A DNA stretch of 64,000 bases from Streptomyces sp. NBC_00442 (lineage in GTDB: Bacteria; Actinomycetota; Actinomycetes; Streptomycetales; Streptomycetaceae). Positions 55,121 to 64,000 of this stretch are shown one piece after another. Numbering within the stretch: the stretch's first letter is position 1; each line of letters starts with the position of its first letter. The notes below the pieces were generated by a model, which had not been told where the DNA came from, ran no database searches, and saw nothing but the letters and a program-made list of their open reading frames with translations. Position numbers and translations under genes: made by a program. The stretch is from NCBI RefSeq assembly GCF_036014195.1, contig NZ_CP107918.1, positions 124,001 to 188,000 on the forward strand, written 5' to 3'.

Positions 55121-58100
55121 ATGCCCCACGAGCGCGCAGTGCGAGATGCGCATGCCCTGTCAGAGATTCTGCTGTCGCGTGTCGCCGAGCTGATGGACTC
55201 ACCCGATGAGGCCGTGGATCGCTGGACACCGATGCACCAGTACGGCCTCGACTCCGTCAAGTTCTCCACGCTCGCCGCGGCAATGTCGGATCTGCTTGGC
55301 TGGAAAGTGCCCGTCACGTGGATGTGGCAGTACCCGACGGTCGACGCACTGTCCCGTGCACTCGCCGAAGGCCCGCGTTCCGCGACGAAGTCCGCTCCGA
55401 GCAAAGACCACCGGGCGGCGTCGCACGAACCCATCGCCATCGTGGGCATCGGCTGCCGCTTCCCGGGCGGACCGGACCCGTCCGCGTTCTGGCAGCTGCT
55501 GTCCGAGGGCCGGGACGCCGTCGGCCCGGTGCCGGCCGCGCGGCGCGACCTGCTGGGCGACGCGGTGCGCTGGGGCGGATTCATCGACGGCATCGACCGG
55601 TTCGATCCGCTGTTCTTCGGCATCTCGCCGCGCGAAGCCGTCCAGATGGACCCCCAGCAGCGTCTGATCCTGGAACTGGCCTGGGAGGCACTGGAGGACG
55701 CGGGCATCGCGCCCGGCAGCCTCGCCGGCACCGAGACCGGCGTGTTCATGGCCTCCTGCTGGGGCGACTACGCGGCGCTGGCGCACTATCGCGGGCCCGA
55801 CGTCCAGATCACCCCGCACACGGCGACCGGCATGCACGACGGCATCATCGCCAACCGCGTCTCCTACGTACTCGGCCTGCAGGGCCCCAGCATGGCCATC
55901 GACGCCGCCTGCGCGGGATCCCTCGTCTCCGTGCACACGGGCTGTCAGTCCCTCTGGATGGGCGAGAGCGACCTGGTGCTGGCCGGCGGAGTCAACCTGA
56001 GCTTCGTCTCCGACTACTACACCGCCATGGACGCGATGGGCGCGCTCGCCCCGGACGGCCGCTGCAAGTCCTTCGACGCACGGGCCGACGGCTATGTCCG
56101 CGGCGAGGGCGCCGGAGTGGTCGTCCTTGCGCCCCTGAGCGTGGCCCTGGAACGCGAGCTTCCGGTGTACTGCGTGATCAAGGGCAGCTCGTCCCAGAAC
56201 GACGGCGTGAGCAACGGGATGACCGCGCCCAACCCGCAGGCGCAGGAACTGATGCTCCGCAACGCCTACCGCCGGGCCGGCATCGCACCCGCCCAGGTGG
56301 ACTACATCGAGTGCCACGGCTCCGCGACACCTCTCGGCGACCCCATCGAGGCCAACGCCATCGGAGCCGTCCTGGGCGGCGACCGCAAGGACCCGTTGCT
56401 GCTCGGCTCCGTCAAGTCGAATGTCGGACACCTGGAAGCGGCCGCCGGCATCGTGGGTCTGGTCAAGCTCGCCCTGTCGATCCGCAACGGCGTCCTGCCG
56501 CCGAGCCTGCACTATGCCGCGCCCAACCCTCAGATCATGTTCGAGGAGTACAACCTCGCCGTCCAGGACCGGTTGACGCCATGGCCGCGGCGGTCCGACG
56601 CGCGCCGGGGCGGTGTCAGCTCGTTCGGTTTCGGCGGCGCGATCAGCCACGTCGTGGTGGAGGAACTGCCGCGCCCCGAGGGCGCGCTCGTCCTGCTGGC
56701 CGGGGACTCCCGGGAGGCGCTGGCCGAGCGGGCCGCGGCGCTGCGGGACGAGACCGATCTGCGTGCGGTCTGCCAACGGGCGCCCGGTGAGGGCGGGTTC
56801 AGGCTCGCGGTCACGGCGCGCTCCATGCCCGAGCTCAGGACCAAGCTGGATGCCTTCCATGCCGGCGCTCCGGCCGAAGGACTGAGCGTCGGCGAGCCCG
56901 CCGCGCGTGCGCCGCGCGTGGCGTTCCTGTTCTCGGGCAACGGCTCGCAGTGGGTGGGGATGGGCAGGCAGCTGCTCGCCGGCATGCCCGTGTTCCGCCG
57001 GTCGATGATGCGCTCCGACCGGCGGATGCGGGAGCTTGTGGGCTTCTCGCTCGTCGAGCAACTCCTCGCGCCCGACGGCCGCATCGACGACATGGACGTC
57101 TTCCAGCCGCTGCTGTTCTCCCTCCAGGTCGCGCTCGCCGACGCATGGCGCTCGCTGGGGGTGGAGCCGGACGTCGTCGTGGGGCAGAGCGTCGGCGAGT
57201 TCGCCGCCGCGCACATCGCCGGTGCGCTCGACTTCCAGGACGCGTCCCGGCTGGCCGCCCACCACGGCCGGCTCCTGCAGCACCTGGCCGTCGGACGCGG
57301 TGACGGCCTCGCCGTCATGGCCGGCGCCGACGTGACCGGGCAGTACCTCACCGAAGGCCTCACCCTGTCCGGCTACAACGGCCTCAACTCCACCCTCGTG
57401 ACCGGCACTTCGCAGGACATCGACGATCTCGCACGGCACCTGACCGAGGACGGCGTCACCAGCCACCGGGTCCGGATGGGGCACGCGCCCCACTCACCCC
57501 TGATCGACCACGTCCTCGCCCCGCTCACGGCGGAGCTCGACGGCATCGTGCCGCGCACCACGCGCATCCCGATGATCTCGACGGTCACCGGCGAACGCGT
57601 GGACGGCGCGGAGCTCGGCCCCGGCTACTGGGCCGCCAACCTGCGCCAGGAGATCCACATGGTCGGCGCCCTGACGGCCCTGCGCGACCACGACATCGAC
57701 GCGGTCGTCGAAATCAGCCCGCACCCCCTGCTCCTGAAGTCCGTCTCGGAGATCCTGCCGGCGGCCACCCTGCCCTCGCTGCGGCGCGGCGCCGACGAAG
57801 CGTCGACCCTGCTCGGGTCGCTCGGCGCGCTGTACGCCGCCGGGCTCTCCGTCACGCCCGCCCCCTTCCTCGCGGGAGACGGGGGACGGCACGTCGCCCC
57901 TGGCCGGGGCGGTGGTGCCACGGCCGAGGCGCGGCCGTACCTCGTGCCCGTCACGGCGCGTACGGCCGCCGCGCTCACCGACACCTGCCGCGAGCTGTCC
58001 AACCACGTCGAGCGCCACCCCGGGCTGCGGGTCAGCGACCTGTCCTACACGCTCGCGACCCGGCGCACCCACCACAACCACCGGATCGCGCTGTTCGCCC

Positions 58101-61100
58101 GCGACCGGCAGGACGTCCTGGACGGACTCGCCCGGATCGCCGCCGGCCAACCGCACCCCGACATCGTCACGGGTACGGTCACCGGCGGCGGCGACCGGCG
58201 GGTGGCGCTGGTGTTCTCCGGCGGCGGTACGCAGTGGGTCGGCATGGGACGCGAACTCATGGCCTCGCACGCCGGGTTCCGCGGGTGGATGAACGCCTGC
58301 GACGCGGCCGTGCGCGCCGCCGGCGGCTGCTCGGTGCTCGACGAGCTCGTGGCCCCGGCGGACCGGTCCAGGTTCGAGGAGATGGACTTCCAGCAGCCCG
58401 TGCTGTTCGCCTTGCAGGTGTCGCTGGCGAAGGTCTGGCTCGACCTGGGCATCGAGCCGGCCGCCGTCGTCGGGCACAGCCTGGGCGAGGTCGCGGCCGC
58501 ATGTGTCGCGGGCGCGCTGTCGCTGGAGGACGCGGCGCGTGTCGTGGTCGCCCGGTCGCACCTGCTGGAGCGGAAGGCGGCCGCGGGCGCCATGATCTCG
58601 GTCGACCTGCCGGAGCACGAACTGCTGCCGCGGCTGGTCCCGTACGCGGAACACGCGGCGATCGCCGTGGTGAACAGCCCCACCAGTGCGGCGGTCTCCG
58701 GGTCGCCCGAGGCCGTCGCCGCGCTGGAGGCCGACCTCGAGCGGGACGGGATCTCCACCCGGCGGATCCGCGTCGAACGGCCGGTGCACAGCCCCGGCAT
58801 GGACCCGCTGACCGAGCCGCTGCGCGCACGCATCGACGGGATCACCCCGCGGGCGAACACCATCGAGTTCCGTTCCACCGCGCTGGCCGACACGGTGAAC
58901 CCGGTCGTGGACGTCGACTACTGGGTGCACAATCTGCGCAACCAGGTGCGGTTCGCCGAGACGATCGCCTCGCTGGTGGACGACGGTGTCGGCACGTTCA
59001 TCGAGATCGGCCCGCACGAGACGCTGCGCGGCGCCGTCGAGGAGATCGCGCTGGCCCGCGGTGTGCAGGTGCACGCCGTCAACTCCCTGCGGCGCGACGA
59101 GAGCGACGTCCGCTGCCTGCTCGGCGCCGCCGCCTCGCTCTACGTCAGAGGCCTCCCGCTGACCTACGACTCCTTGTTCACCGACGACGTCGAGGTCGTG
59201 GAGACCCCGCTCGTGCCCTGGCAGAAGGACCGCTACTGGCTGGACACGGCGCCCCGCCCCCAGGCCCTTGCCTCAGCGCCCGCCGCCGAGCCCGCCGCCG
59301 AGCCCGTGGCGGCGACCGTGCGGCCGGCGGCGGCCGAGGCGGCGCCGGGCCGGCCGCTGGGTGACGTTGTCCTCGACGAGATCGCCGACGCCGTGGGCGT
59401 GCCGGCGAGCCAGTTCGGCCAGGGCACCCACCTGCGCGAGTTCGGCCTCGACTCGATGCTCGCGCTCCGCCTCGTCAACAGGCTGCAGTCGCTCTTCGGA
59501 CACCGGGTGTCGCCCGTGGTGTTCCTGGACGGCCGCACCGTACCGGAGGTGGTCGGCCACATCGTCGAAACCATCGAAGGGCCGGCCGCGGCCCCGCCCG
59601 CTGCCGCAAAGGACCCCGCCCCCGCCCCCGTCCCCGCCGCGAAAGCGGCGCAGGTCCCGGGGCCCCGGGACTTCCTGGACGACCTGTCCGAGCTCGACGC
59701 CGAGGAACTGGTGGAGGAACTGGTCGCGCGCGGACTCCTCGATCCCGCCGACACCCCCGCGGCGCAACGGCTGCGCGCCGGCGGTCTCGGCCTCGCGGTG
59801 GCGCCGGCCTCGCACGGCCAGGCCTCGCTGTGGTTCATGCAGATGGTCGCGCCGGACGCCGTGCCCTACAACTTCATGGTGGCCGCCCGGATCCGGACCA
59901 AGGTGGACGAGACGGCGCTCGAGGACGCCGTACGCACCGTGATGGAGCGCCATCCGGCGCTGCGCACCCTGTTCGTGGAGGCGGGCGGCAGCCCGTACCA
60001 GGTCGTCCTCGACGAGCCGGTGTACGAGTTCGTCGTGGTGGACAGCGCGGACCTGGACGACGAAGAGGCCCGTGAGGAACTGGCCGAGTACGGACACCTG
60101 CCGCTCGACATGGACAACGGGCCGCTGGTCCGGGTGGTCCTGATGGCGCGCGGACCCGCCGACCACTACCTGCTGGTGCTCGTGCACCACATCGCCTCGG
60201 ACGCCGCGTCCGCGGACGTGATGATCCGGGAGCTCCAGGAGTACTACGAGGGCGCCGACCCCGCGGACGGCGAACCGGTCTCCCCCTACACCGAGTTCGT
60301 CGAGTGGGAGCGCCAGTGGCTGGCCGGCCCCGCCGCCGACGCGGCGCTGCGGTGGTGGTCGCGCGAGCTGGCCGATCCGCCCGCCCGTGTCGAGCTGTCC
60401 TCCATGGAGCGCCCGCCGGGCGTCACGTACGAGGGCCGCGACCTGACCCTGCGCTGGAGCCGCGAAGAGACCCGGCTGCTACGGGAGTTCGCGGTACGCG
60501 AAGGCGTGTCGATCAGCAGTGTCGTCCTGGCCGGCTTCTTCGCCACGCTCAACCGGGCGGCCGGAGCCGAGGACTCCGTCCTCGCCACCGCCATCGCCCA
60601 GCGCGGCGAGCCCGGCTGGGAGTCCGCCATCGGCTACTACCTGAACACGGTCCTGGTGCGGGCGCATCCCGCGGGCGACCGGAGCTTCCGCGATCTGCTG
60701 CGCGAGGTCCACGCCTTCTCGCTGGGCCTGTTGGAGCACATGAACTACCCGCTCGACCTCCTGGCGTCCGCCCTGAAGCCACCGAGGGCCGAAGGGCGCT
60801 CTCCGTGGTTCGACGTGGTGGTGAACTGGCTGTCCTCGGACGCCTTCCCCCGGTCGGTGAAGCTCTTCCACGGCATAGGGGACACCATCGAGCCCGACGG
60901 CGCCCTCCCCCTCGAACCGCTTCAAGTGCGCAGGCACCTCGCCAAATTCGACCTGGAGATCTCGATGGCCGACATCGACGGCGAGGTGGTCGGCCACATC
61001 CAGTACAAACCGAGCTACCTGGAAAGGCAGACCGTGACGGACCTGCTCGCGCTCTACCGCACCGTGCTCTTCGACTCGATCGCCCGCCCCGACCTGGCAC

Positions 61101-61147
61101 TTCAGGACGTCGCGCCGAGCATCCGCCCCCAGGGGGCGGACCAGTGA
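55121..61147 (+). CDS. Hybrid PKS/NRPS protein ACP-KS-AT-AT-ACP-C with tandem acyltransferases
   Basis: 2008 aa assembly-line enzyme. N-terminal carrier (15-85; pantetheine Ser S45 in YGLDSVKF); KS (103-515) with C264 in DAACAGSLVS, H399 in ECHGSATPLGDPIE and H437 in KSNVGHLEA, all intact; AT1 (600-880; S690 in GQSVGE, H791); a second KS-AT-type linker (940-1020); AT2 (1028-1315; S1120 in GHSLGE, H1223); ACP (1410-1487; S1445 in FGLDSMLAL); NRPS condensation domain (about 1555-2000; HHIASDA at 1689-1695, last Gly of HHxxxDG is Ala). No KR, DH, ER or TE. AT1 has His (H715) where extender ATs have Arg; AT2 keeps it (R1145). GAGGAG precedes the ATG. Confidence 0.93.
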   Translation: MPHERAVRDAHALSEILLSRVAELMDSPDEAVDRWTPMHQYGLDSVKFSTLAAAMSDLLGWKVPVTWMWQYPTVDALSRALAEGPRSATKSAPSKDHRAASHEPIAIVGIGCRFPGGPDPSAFWQLLSEGRDAVGPVPAARRDLLGDAVRWGGFIDGIDRFDPLFFGISPREAVQMDPQQRLILELAWEALEDAGIAPGSLAGTETGVFMASCWGDYAALAHYRGPDVQITPHTATGMHDGIIANRVSYVLGLQGPSMAIDAACAGSLVSVHTGCQSLWMGESDLVLAGGVNLSFVSDYYTAMDAMGALAPDGRCKSFDARADGYVRGEGAGVVVLAPLSVALERELPVYCVIKGSSSQNDGVSNGMTAPNPQAQELMLRNAYRRAGIAPAQVDYIECHGSATPLGDPIEANAIGAVLGGDRKDPLLLGSVKSNVGHLEAAAGIVGLVKLALSIRNGVLPPSLHYAAPNPQIMFEEYNLAVQDRLTPWPRRSDARRGGVSSFGFGGAISHVVVEELPRPEGALVLLAGDSREALAERAAALRDETDLRAVCQRAPGEGGFRLAVTARSMPELRTKLDAFHAGAPAEGLSVGEPAARAPRVAFLFSGNGSQWVGMGRQLLAGMPVFRRSMMRSDRRMRELVGFSLVEQLLAPDGRIDDMDVFQPLLFSLQVALADAWRSLGVEPDVVVGQSVGEFAAAHIAGALDFQDASRLAAHHGRLLQHLAVGRGDGLAVMAGADVTGQYLTEGLTLSGYNGLNSTLVTGTSQDIDDLARHLTEDGVTSHRVRMGHAPHSPLIDHVLAPLTAELDGIVPRTTRIPMISTVTGERVDGAELGPGYWAANLRQEIHMVGALTALRDHDIDAVVEISPHPLLLKSVSEILPAATLPSLRRGADEASTLLGSLGALYAAGLSVTPAPFLAGDGGRHVAPGRGGGATAEARPYLVPVTARTAAALTDTCRELSNHVERHPGLRVSDLSYTLATRRTHHNHRIALFARDRQDVLDGLARIAAGQPHPDIVTGTVTGGGDRRVALVFSGGGTQWVGMGRELMASHAGFRGWMNACDAAVRAAGGCSVLDELVAPADRSRFEEMDFQQPVLFALQVSLAKVWLDLGIEPAAVVGHSLGEVAAACVAGALSLEDAARVVVARSHLLERKAAAGAMISVDLPEHELLPRLVPYAEHAAIAVVNSPTSAAVSGSPEAVAALEADLERDGISTRRIRVERPVHSPGMDPLTEPLRARIDGITPRANTIEFRSTALADTVNPVVDVDYWVHNLRNQVRFAETIASLVDDGVGTFIEIGPHETLRGAVEEIALARGVQVHAVNSLRRDESDVRCLLGAAASLYVRGLPLTYDSLFTDDVEVVETPLVPWQKDRYWLDTAPRPQALASAPAAEPAAEPVAATVRPAAAEAAPGRPLGDVVLDEIADAVGVPASQFGQGTHLREFGLDSMLALRLVNRLQSLFGHRVSPVVFLDGRTVPEVVGHIVETIEGPAAAPPAAAKDPAPAPVPAAKAAQVPGPRDFLDDLSELDAEELVEELVARGLLDPADTPAAQRLRAGGLGLAVAPASHGQASLWFMQMVAPDAVPYNFMVAARIRTKVDETALEDAVRTVMERHPALRTLFVEAGGSPYQVVLDEPVYEFVVVDSADLDDEEAREELAEYGHLPLDMDNGPLVRVVLMARGPADHYLLVLVHHIASDAASADVMIRELQEYYEGADPADGEPVSPYTEFVEWERQWLAGPAADAALRWWSRELADPPARVELSSMERPPGVTYEGRDLTLRWSREETRLLREFAVREGVSISSVVLAGFFATLNRAAGAEDSVLATAIAQRGEPGWESAIGYYLNTVLVRAHPAGDRSFRDLLREVHAFSLGLLEHMNYPLDLLASALKPPRAEGRSPWFDVVVNWLSSDAFPRSVKLFHGIGDTIEPDGALPLEPLQVRRHLAKFDLEISMADIDGEVVGHIQYKPSYLERQTVTDLLALYRTVLFDSIARPDLALQDVAPSIRPQGADQ

Positions 61148-62967
61148 GCGACACCCTGCACGCCGCCTTCGTCGAGCAGGCGGTCAAGAATCCCGACGCG
61201 CCCGCGGTCTACTCCGACGCCGGCGTCCTGACCTACGACGAACTGAACGAGCGGTCCCGCGCGCTGGCCGAACGGCTCGTCGCCGACGGCGCCGGCCCCG
61301 GAGTGCCGGTCGGCATCTGTGTCGAGCGCACCCCCGACCTGGTCGTCGGCATCCTGGCCATCCTGCGGACCGGCGCCTGCTATCTGCCCCTGGACCCCAA
61401 CTACCCTTCCGAGCGGCTGGCGTTCATGGTCCGCGACAGCGGGACCCGGATGCTGCTGACCACACCCGCGTCCCGGGCCGGCTGCCCCGCCGGGCCGACC
61501 GTGGTCGTCCTGGGCGAGACCGTGACGACGGAGCCCGGCGAGCGGCCCGTGCCGGTCGTGCCCGATGACACCGCCTACATCATCTACACGTCGGGATCCA
61601 CCGGCCGGCCCAAGGGCGTGGCCCTCCACCATCCCGGCTGCGTGGCCATGCTGGCCGAGATGGACCGTCTCTTCGAGGGACGCGACCTGAGCGGTGTCTC
61701 GGCGGCGAGTTCGGTCTGCTTCGACATGTCCGTGATGGAGATCTTCGCCGCACTGTGCCGCGGCGGCGCCGTCGTGCTCGTGGAGAGCGCCGTCCACCTG
61801 CCGGACAGCCGGTACGCCGACAGGATCACCCACCTCAACGTCGTCCCGTCCGTGATGAACAGCCTGCTCGACGCGGGCTCGCTGCCACCGAACGTGCGTA
61901 CCGTGGTGTTCGGGGGCGAACCCCTGCGGCGCAAGCTCGTGGACCGGGCCTACCGGGAGACCGGCGCCGATCGCGTCTACAACGCGTACGGCCCCACCGA
62001 GGGGACCGTGTTCTGCTCGGTCGAGCTGGTGCCCGAGGACGAGAGCGATGAGCCCACCATCGGCCCGCCGTCGCCCGGCGTCCGCGCCTACGTGCTCGAC
62101 GAGAACCTGCGGCAGCTGCCGGCCGGCGTGAGCGGCGAGCTGTACATCGGCGGCGTCGGCCTCGCCCACGGATACGTCAACCGGCCGCGCACCACGGCCG
62201 AACGGTTCGTGCCGGACCCGTTCCTCGACGGCGAACGCATGTATCGCACCGGTGACGTCGTCGCGTTCACCGAGGACGGCGCGCTCCGGTTCGGCGGCCG
62301 CGCCGACCACCAGGTCAAGCTGCGCGGGTTCCGCATCGAGCTGGAAGAGGTCGAGGCCCGGCTGACCGGCTGCCCCGAGGTCCGCGAGGCGGCCGCCGCC
62401 GTACGGGGCGGCAGGCTCATCGGGTACGTGGTGCCGGAGGGCGACGCCCGCGAGAGGGTCTGGTCGGACGCCGCTCTCCAGTCCGCGATCACCGGCAGGC
62501 TCTCCACCCAGCTGCCCGACCACATGGTGCCGGCAACGGTCGTGTTCCTTGCGGCACTTCCGCTGGCGCCGGGCGGCAAACTCGATCGCTCCGCGCTGCC
62601 GGAGCCCCCCGCCCCGGCGTCGTCCGGCGGGCCCATGGCGGCTCCGAGCACCGCGACCGAGATCGCGCTCGCCGAGATCTGGGGCGAACTGCTCGACCTG
62701 GAACCGGCGGGCATCGACGTCCATGCCGCCTTCTACGACCTCGGCGGTGACTCGCTGCTGCTGATCCGGCTGGCCCGGCTGATGACCAGGCGGTTCGACC
62801 GTCGCGTCCGGGTGCCCGATCTGTTCAGTTTCCGCGACATCTCCTCCCTCGCCGGCTGGCTCGACGACGACAGCGGCGCGGCACGCGAGGCCGTCACGTC
62901 GGCCCGTCTGCGCGCCGGCACCCGCCGCGCGGCGCTCCGTGGCCGCGCCGCGCCATCCGGCCGCTGA
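61144..62967 (+). CDS. NRPS protein, adenylation-PCP
   Basis: 607 aa. Adenylation domain (1-495): A3 YIIYTSGSTGRPKG, A4 FDMSVMEIF, A5 NAYGPTEGTV, A7 YRTGD, A8 GRADHQVKLRGFRIELEEVE, A10 Lys K479 in LAPGGKLDR. PCP (505-580) with S537 in LGGDSLLLI, then a basic tail. By eye the ten specificity residues read D-M-M-N-V-G-A-V-F-K; I cannot assign an amino acid. GTG start overlaps the previous stop (GTGA), so the upstream C domain and this A-PCP form one C-A-PCP module split over two coupled proteins. Confidence 0.93.
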   Translation: MSDTLHAAFVEQAVKNPDAPAVYSDAGVLTYDELNERSRALAERLVADGAGPGVPVGICVERTPDLVVGILAILRTGACYLPLDPNYPSERLAFMVRDSGTRMLLTTPASRAGCPAGPTVVVLGETVTTEPGERPVPVVPDDTAYIIYTSGSTGRPKGVALHHPGCVAMLAEMDRLFEGRDLSGVSAASSVCFDMSVMEIFAALCRGGAVVLVESAVHLPDSRYADRITHLNVVPSVMNSLLDAGSLPPNVRTVVFGGEPLRRKLVDRAYRETGADRVYNAYGPTEGTVFCSVELVPEDESDEPTIGPPSPGVRAYVLDENLRQLPAGVSGELYIGGVGLAHGYVNRPRTTAERFVPDPFLDGERMYRTGDVVAFTEDGALRFGGRADHQVKLRGFRIELEEVEARLTGCPEVREAAAAVRGGRLIGYVVPEGDARERVWSDAALQSAITGRLSTQLPDHMVPATVVFLAALPLAPGGKLDRSALPEPPAPASSGGPMAAPSTATEIALAEIWGELLDLEPAGIDVHAAFYDLGGDSLLLIRLARLMTRRFDRRVRVPDLFSFRDISSLAGWLDDDSGAAREAVTSARLRAGTRRAALRGRAAPSGR

Positions 62968-63001
62968 GCCCCACCCCTCGACCCGAAGCAGGAGCCCTCT
63001 C

Positions 63002-64000
63002 ATGACCGACAGCCCCGAGCAGGACTACGACCCGGGCGATGTTGCCGTCATCGGCATGTCGCTTCGCGCCCCCGGAGCCAGGAACAAAGAGCAGTTCTGG
63101 GACAACCTCGTCAACGGCAGGGAGTCCGTGTCGTTCCTCGCCAAGGACGACATCCTGGTCGACGAGACCCTGATCCACAGCCCGTTCTACGTGCGTGCCT
63201 GCGGCGTGCTCGAAGGGTACGACCAGTTCGATCCGTCGGTGTTCGGCATCAGCGACCGCATGGCGGCGGCGATGACCCCGGAGAACCGGCTGTTCCTGGA
63301 GAGCGCGTGGGAGACGCTCGAGGACGGGGGGTACGACCCGGACCGCCTGAAGGCCGAGATAGGCATGTACGGCGCCAACAACCCGCAGACCGCCGCGCTC
63401 TACAGCTCCCCGCCGGACCGGGTGTCGGTCGGCCCCGAGGCGATCGAGGCGAGTCTGGCGTGGTCGCCGGACACCATGACGTCGAACGCGCTGTACTACA
63501 TGGGGCTGACCGGGGAGGCCGTCACCGTCGCCGCCGTCTGTGCCGGTTTCCACTACGCGGTGCACCTGGCCTGTCAGTCGCTGCTGCTCGGCCAGACCGA
63601 CATGGCGATCGCGGGCGGCGCGATGGTCCGCCTGCCGCACCCGCGCGGTCACCTGTGGGAAGAGAACCGCGTGCTGTCCAAGGACGGCCACTGCCGCCCC
63701 TTCGACGCCAACGGCACCGGCACCGCACTGTCCAGCGGCGTCGTCACGGTGCTGCTGAAGCCGGTCGCCCAGGCCGTCGCCGACCGCGACCACATCTACG
63801 CCGTGGTCAAGGGCTCCGCCGTCAACAACAACGGTGTCAGCGCGATGGCCTATGGCCTGGCCCAGCCCGAGCGGCTCAGCGCGTGCATCGCCAACGCCAT
63901 GGAGGTCGGTGGCGTCACCCCGGACACCGTGTCGATGTACGAGGCCAACGGCCTCGGCCTGCCCATGACCGACGAACTGGAGGTCCACGCGGCGGACATG
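63002..64000 (+). CDS. PKS ketosynthase with non-canonical active site (partial, runs off window)
   Basis: First 333 residues of a further PKS; no stop before the window ends. KS opens DVAVIGMSLRAPGARNKEQFW. Active Cys C180 in AAVCAGFHYAVHLA is present, but the first catalytic His motif, usually EAHGTG with GDPIE after it, reads EANGLGLPMTDELE: Asn N316 replaces His and the downstream motif is lost. The second His region lies beyond the edge. This resembles non-elongating KS0 domains. AGGAG lies seven bases before the ATG; 34 bases separate it from the NRPS gene, so it is in the same operon. Confidence 0.9.
   Translation, partial: MTDSPEQDYDPGDVAVIGMSLRAPGARNKEQFWDNLVNGRESVSFLAKDDILVDETLIHSPFYVRACGVLEGYDQFDPSVFGISDRMAAAMTPENRLFLESAWETLEDGGYDPDRLKAEIGMYGANNPQTAALYSSPPDRVSVGPEAIEASLAWSPDTMTSNALYYMGLTGEAVTVAAVCAGFHYAVHLACQSLLLGQTDMAIAGGAMVRLPHPRGHLWEENRVLSKDGHCRPFDANGTGTALSSGVVTVLLKPVAQAVADRDHIYAVVKGSAVNNNGVSAMAYGLAQPERLSACIANAMEVGGVTPDTVSMYEANGLGLPMTDELEVHAADM

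Noticed and set aside
55199..57493. Long minus-strand frames opposite the PKS (also 41743-44085 and 25030-26775 opposite other genes)
   Set aside because: Same artefact of third-position GC bias; no recognisable domain and no ribosome site.

Overview
The window is high-GC actinobacterial DNA, almost certainly from a Streptomyces or close relative. Support: strong G/C bias at third codon positions, GTG starts, GGAG-type ribosome sites mixed with apparently leaderless genes, an AfsR/SARP regulator, SpoIIE/STAS partner-switching proteins, Endo H and exo-glucosaminidase type secreted glycosidases, and a type I PKS/NRPS cluster. No phage integrase, transposase or CRISPR array was seen.

Layout. 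1-7.1 kb: a DUF1772 membrane protein, a large SARP-NB-ARC-TPR regulator, small secreted SH3-like proteins, a secreted lytic transglycosylase, a VOC protein and a secreted protein with three internal repeats. 7.1-14.1 kb: a signalling locus made of a STAS protein, a 1387-residue sensor kinase/receiver/SpoIIE phosphatase/RsbW-like fusion and a second STAS protein, then a flavohemoglobin and a PNPOx-like protein that overlap by four bases. 14.3-33 kb: ordinary accessory metabolism, including a YihY/BrkB membrane protein, an SDR with a divergent XRE regulator, a MerR gene broken by an amber codon and joined to a methyltransferase, a PLP-dependent dehydratase, glutamate dehydrogenase, a FAD monooxygenase/MFS/TetR cassette, and an inositol-monophosphatase-like protein with an altered metal motif. 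33-54 kb: a GH2 glycosidase, Endo H, hydrolases, a second TetR/FAD-monooxygenase cassette carrying a scrap of an MFS gene, a second STAS/SpoIIE pair, and three regulator/enzyme or regulator/transporter units with clear palindromic operators. An initiator tRNA lies at 52.5 kb.

55.1-64 kb (cut by the right edge): the start of a hybrid PKS/NRPS cluster after a gene-free stretch of about 1 kb. The first protein reads ACP-KS-AT-AT-ACP-C. The first AT lacks the Arg that binds extender-unit carboxylates and the second AT keeps it, so one polypeptide may combine starter loading and one extension. It is followed, with a four-base start/stop overlap, by an A-PCP protein. Next comes a PKS whose ketosynthase has Asn where the first catalytic His belongs. 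This is the most unusual part of the window.

Recurring themes are divergent regulator/target pairs with readable operators, several regulators whose -10 hexamer lies six bases before the start codon (leaderless transcripts), and two partner-switching loci of the kind that control stress or developmental sigma factors.
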